Assembly: GCA_002429965.1 (NCBI GenBank) | Contig: DJBG01000206.1 | Span: 11,352 to 26,739, forward strand | Direction of reading: 5' to 3' | DNA length: 15,388 nucleotides | Source: Hungatella sp. UBA5982 | Lineage (GTDB): Bacteria > Bacillota > Clostridia > Lachnospirales > Lachnospiraceae | Part shown: positions 13,308-15,388 of the stretch, piece after piece | Layout of the letters: each line of letters starts with the position of its first letter | Position numbering within the stretch: position 1 is the first letter of the stretch | Program-made: the position numbers and the translations under genes | Notes under the pieces: model-generated | What the model saw: the letters and a program-made list of their open reading frames with translations, nothing else | Database searches by the model: none | Told to the model about the DNA's origin: nothing

Positions 13308-15388
13308 TGATTTGTTAGATATAATAAAGGAGTTTTTTAGAAAAGCGGTAACTTCACGGCTTTTTATACTTGGAATCATCTGCTTTTTTATGTATGCAGG
13401 TTTAATAAATAAACTTTTTGCCATGCAGATCGTCAATGGGGAAGAGGCTCTAAACGAATACTTACAGCTTACTGAACAGACCATTACAACCGCCGGAACA
13501 AGGGGCAATATCTATGACAGGAACGGCAAAGTCCTGGCTTATAACAAGCTCGCCTATTCCGTTACCGTACAGGATACCGGAGTTTATAAGAATGTTGCCG
13601 CCAGAAACAGTATGTACTTAAGACTGGTGCAGATCCTTGAAAAACATGAGGAATCCATACAGGGGAAATTTGAAGTCGCCATTGATCCCAACGGCGACAT
13701 GGTTTATACTTCCTCCTCCGAAGCCTCCAGAAAACGCTTTCTGAGGGATTATTACGGCTTAAAAAAGGTGGAAGACTTAGATGATGAAAAAGGCGTTTAT
13801 CCCTCCAATTTAAGCGCAAGAGAGCTGTTTGAAAAGGCCTGCAAGGACAATGGCCTGACGGACATGAAAGACCCGGATGGAAAGGTCGTTCCCCTGACAG
13901 ACCAGGAGGCACTGGATATCATCAACATCAAATACGCCCTTCGCCTCATGTCCTACCGCAAATATGAATCCACGACGGTTGCCAGCCAGGTAAGCGATGA
14001 GACCGTGGCGGATATCCTGGAACATATCGGGGATATGCAGGGAGTAAGTGGGGAGGAAACCACGATCCGTGCCTATAACGACAGCATCTCCTTTGCTCCG
14101 GTCGTCGGTTATACCGGAAAGGTCCCGGAGGACCAGCTGGAAGGCCTTCAGAAGAAAAAAGACGATTACGACATCAATGACATTGTAGGACGGGCTGGAA
14201 TTGAATATACCATGGAGCACGAGCTGCAGGGGACAAAAGGAAAAAAAACGATTTACAAGGACAGCGTAGGTCGGATACGTGAAACAAAGGATGAAACCGA
14301 TGCCTCTGCAGGGAACGATGTGTATCTGACCCTGGATGCAGACCTTCAGAAAGGTATCTACCACTTAATCGAGCAGTCTTTAGCCGGAGTACTTATTAAG
14401 ACCATCGTAAATGGTGATTACAGTTCAAACAGCACAACCGATGGCTCCAATATGAAGATACCTGTTAAGGATGCCTATTACCAGCTGATCAACAACAATG
14501 TCCTTTCCTTAAAGGAAATGGAAGGGGAAGACGCTTCTGAAACCGAAAAAAACATATACCAGAAATATATGTCTTCCCAACAGCAGATTTTCAACAATTT
14601 AAACAATGAACTGATGAGCACTCATGCCACGTCCATGAAGGACCTTTCGGAAGACATGAAGGCCTATATGTTTTATATTTATACCTACCTTTCAGGTCCT
14701 ACGGTGGGGATTATCAAGGAAGACGCCATTGATACCTCCAGCGGGGAATATCAGGCATGGAAAGCGGATGAGATCAGTTTAAGGAACTATCTGTATTATG
14801 GAATAGCCAATGGCTGGGTAGATACTACCAAGCTGGAAACCGGTTCCAAATATTCAAACGCGGATGACACTTTTGAAGCACTTGTGGCTTATGTACTGGA
14901 CAAGCTGAAAGATGACCGGAACTTTACCAAAAAAATATACAGGTATCTGATCAATGACGATATCATTACAGGGCAGGAGCTATGCCTTGCCTTATACGAT
15001 CAGGGGGTTTTAACAGACAACGGCCAGGATGCCGCAGAACTGAGAGCCACAGGGGATGCTTATGCCTTTCTGATCAAAAAGCTGTCCACCATGGAGCTCA
15101 CTCCCGCCCAGCTGGCTTTATCACCCTGTAATGCGGGTGTTGTGGTTACGAATGACAAAACAGGAGAAGTGCTTGCTCTGGTATCCTATCCGGGATATGA
15201 CAACAACCGGATCGGCGACGGCACCTATTTCAGCCAGCTGCAGGCAGACTTGTCCCTTCCGTTATACAATAATGCAACCCAGACGAGAAAAGCGCCTGGT
15301 TCTACCTTTAAACCCATTACCGCGGTAGCTGCTCTGGAAGAGCGTGTCGTTGCAACGGATGAGACCATTACCTGTACCGGTATTTATA
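13300..15388 (+). CDS. mrdA: Class B penicillin-binding protein 2 (elongasome transpeptidase), 3' end missing
   Basis: Frame 1 is open from TAG at 13276 to the window end, giving 696 codons from TTG at 13300. That start is chosen because AGAGGTGA (13284-13291) lies 8 nt before it; GTG 13288 would sit inside that site. The protein has a short cytoplasmic leader, one membrane span (about 21-40), then RGNIYDRNGKVLAYN from Arg68, the class B dimerisation motif. VGRAGIEYTMEHELQG and LTLDADLQ (Asp348) follow, and after a long insertion (about 364-611) comes GVVVTNDKTGEVLALVSYPGYD. The catalytic SxxK is Ser668-Thr-Phe-Lys671. The SxN and KTG motifs lie beyond the window. PBP2 crosslinks lateral-wall peptidoglycan with RodA, activated by MreC; the position directly after mreD fits. 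It overlaps mreD by 8 nt. Confidence 0.92.
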   Translation, partial: MFSDLLDIIKEFFRKAVTSRLFILGIICFFMYAGLINKLFAMQIVNGEEALNEYLQLTEQTITTAGTRGNIYDRNGKVLAYNKLAYSVTVQDTGVYKNVAARNSMYLRLVQILEKHEESIQGKFEVAIDPNGDMVYTSSSEASRKRFLRDYYGLKKVEDLDDEKGVYPSNLSARELFEKACKDNGLTDMKDPDGKVVPLTDQEALDIINIKYALRLMSYRKYESTTVASQVSDETVADILEHIGDMQGVSGEETTIRAYNDSISFAPVVGYTGKVPEDQLEGLQKKKDDYDINDIVGRAGIEYTMEHELQGTKGKKTIYKDSVGRIRETKDETDASAGNDVYLTLDADLQKGIYHLIEQSLAGVLIKTIVNGDYSSNSTTDGSNMKIPVKDAYYQLINNNVLSLKEMEGEDASETEKNIYQKYMSSQQQIFNNLNNELMSTHATSMKDLSEDMKAYMFYIYTYLSGPTVGIIKEDAIDTSSGEYQAWKADEISLRNYLYYGIANGWVDTTKLETGSKYSNADDTFEALVAYVLDKLKDDRNFTKKIYRYLINDDIITGQELCLALYDQGVLTDNGQDAAELRATGDAYAFLIKKLSTMELTPAQLALSPCNAGVVVTNDKTGEVLALVSYPGYDNNRIGDGTYFSQLQADLSLPLYNNATQTRKAPGSTFKPITAVAALEERVVATDETITCTGIY

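Noticed and set aside
15131..15328. 65-codon plus-strand frame near the window end
   Set aside because: It lies in another frame within PBP2, across the SxxK motif; the PBP2 frame is open from 13276 to the end.
1..15388. CRISPR arrays, tRNA or rRNA genes, insertion sequences, prophage or att sites
   Set aside because: No repeat-spacer pattern, tRNA-like cloverleaf, transposase or long flanking direct repeats were seen on reading the window.

Overview
The window looks like chromosomal DNA of an anaerobic Firmicute of the class Clostridia, most likely Lachnospiraceae (Lacrimispora / Clostridium saccharolyticum-like). That placement rests on gene content and order (miaB-mutS-mutL-miaA; DUF4321-radC-mreC-mreD-PBP2), strong purine-rich Shine-Dalgarno sites and moderate GC. 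It is inference from protein resemblance, not a database match. All genes supported here are on the + strand. I saw no tRNA, rRNA, CRISPR array, insertion sequence or phage gene.

Layout. (1) 2-274: the 3' end of an OmpA/MotB-type peptidoglycan-binding protein. (2) 275-555: a structured leader in front of an antibiotic-resistance type ABC-F gene (556-2073, Lsa/CplR-like). The leader has a promoter, a two-codon ORF (Met-Lys-stop) with a good Shine-Dalgarno, and three segments that can pair in mutually exclusive ways, ending in an intrinsic terminator. This is the arrangement of a ribosome-controlled transcription attenuator. Unusually, the terminator lies across the apparent TTG start of the ABC-F gene. 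(3) 2223-10683: from a good extended -10 promoter, miaB, mutS, mutL, miaA and a PLP-dependent methionine gamma-lyase family gene run closely spaced or overlapping. They combine methyl-independent mismatch repair (MutS/MutL) with tRNA A37 modification (MiaA makes i6A, MiaB converts it to ms2i6A). (4) 10808-15388: a small DUF4321 membrane protein, radC, then the cell-elongation genes mreC, mreD and a class B PBP2 that runs off the end of the window.

The most consequential observation is that mutS is interrupted by one in-frame TAA (5579-5581), 12 codons before the Walker A motif. Reading stays open and conserved on both sides, so a single base change is enough to explain it. If it is not a sequence error, this strain makes no full-length MutS and should be a mutator although mutL is intact. 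The second observation is the attenuator before the ABC-F gene, where every pairing partner can be traced in the sequence. Weaker points are a roughly 250-residue insertion in PBP2 and the absence of mreB between radC and mreC.
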